Below are positions 5,182 to 5,409 of a stretch of DNA of 5,409 bases, in pieces. Both the position numbers and the translations under genes were made by a program. Source of the DNA: Nitrospirales bacterium (GTDB taxonomy: Bacteria > Nitrospirota > Nitrospiria > Nitrospirales > UBA8639); NCBI GenBank assembly GCA_021604265.1, contig BQIY01000192.1:1-5409 (forward strand), read 5' to 3'. The notes beneath the pieces are model-generated. The model was not told where the DNA came from. It worked only from the letters and a program-made list of their open reading frames with translations, and ran no database searches. How positions within the stretch are numbered: the stretch's first letter is position 1; every line of letters begins with the position of its first letter.

Positions 5182-5409
5182 ATGACGCGTCTGAAGTTTG
5201 AAGATATGGCTCTTGATATGGAGCTTCCCAATGTTGTGAGAGAGATCGATCAAAAAGTAATCACCCGCAATGCTGTGGCCTCCCTCGATTACAACCCCAT
5301 CCATACGGACCCGCAGTGGGCAAAGGATGTAAACCTGCTGGGAGAGGGAACAACCATTGCCCACGGCCTGTGCACCATCTCCTTCATGGTGACGGTCGTA
5401 ACAAACTGG
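5182..5409 (+). CDS. MaoC-family (R)-enoyl-CoA hydratase subunit, 3' partial
   Basis: The first 76 residues are visible and the frame runs off the window. It begins MTRLKFEDMALDMELP, the usual opening of MaoC/PaaZ C-terminal-type hydratases, and carries the complete hydratase-2 motif LDYNPIHTD with Asp36, Asn38 and His41, then GEGTTIAHGLCT (54-65), the conserved substrate-loop and helix region. These are the residues that add water to trans-2-enoyl-CoA to give the (R)-3-hydroxyacyl-CoA. ATG 5182 has AAGGA 9 nt upstream; the in-frame ATG at 5176 is possible but only 3 nt from it. With the preceding gene, which lacks the His, it fits a heteromeric hydratase in which this subunit does the catalysis. 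Substrate unknown. Confidence 0.88.
   Translation, partial: MTRLKFEDMALDMELPNVVREIDQKVITRNAVASLDYNPIHTDPQWAKDVNLLGEGTTIAHGLCTISFMVTVVTNW

Overview
The window looks like chromosomal DNA of a mesophilic, respiring proteobacterium. I lean towards an alphaproteobacterium because of the moderate GC content, the NsrR-controlled flavohaemoglobin, the group III truncated haemoglobin and the paired MaoC-type hydratase genes. This placement is an inference; the window holds no rRNA, tRNA or mobile element that would fix the taxon. Six protein genes are supported, two of them cut by the window edges.

Layout. Positions 1-1616 (+) carry the 3' part of a membrane O-acyltransferase of the OafA/YrhL type with a C-terminal periplasmic SGNH domain, probably a modifier of a surface polysaccharide. 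Positions 1617-2025 contain no recognisable gene, but end in a strong hairpin that fits the terminator of the next transcription unit. Positions 2026-3699 (-) hold a two-gene unit: a group III truncated haemoglobin (first, 3319-3699) and the flavohaemoglobin Hmp (second, 2026-3240). Divergent from it at 3957-4385 (+) is the Rrf2-family nitric-oxide sensor NsrR. Positions 4569-5409 (+) hold two consecutive MaoC/hotdog-fold genes, the second truncated by the window end, which look like the two subunits of a heteromeric enoyl-CoA hydratase.

How it works together. The central 2.4 kb reads as a self-contained nitric-oxide response module. Two NsrR-like inverted repeats (3713-3731 and 3747-3765) sit on the predicted start site and the -35 element of the globin promoter. 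The expected logic is that the Fe-S form of NsrR blocks transcription of trHb-hmp, NO destroys the cluster, and the operon is then expressed so that Hmp converts NO to nitrate with O2 and NAD(P)H. The truncated haemoglobin is the less usual member; its role in the pair is not known from sequence. The MaoC pair is probably a separate acyl-CoA (fatty acid, steroid or related) catabolism unit: the first subunit has lost the catalytic His of the hydratase motif and the second keeps it.
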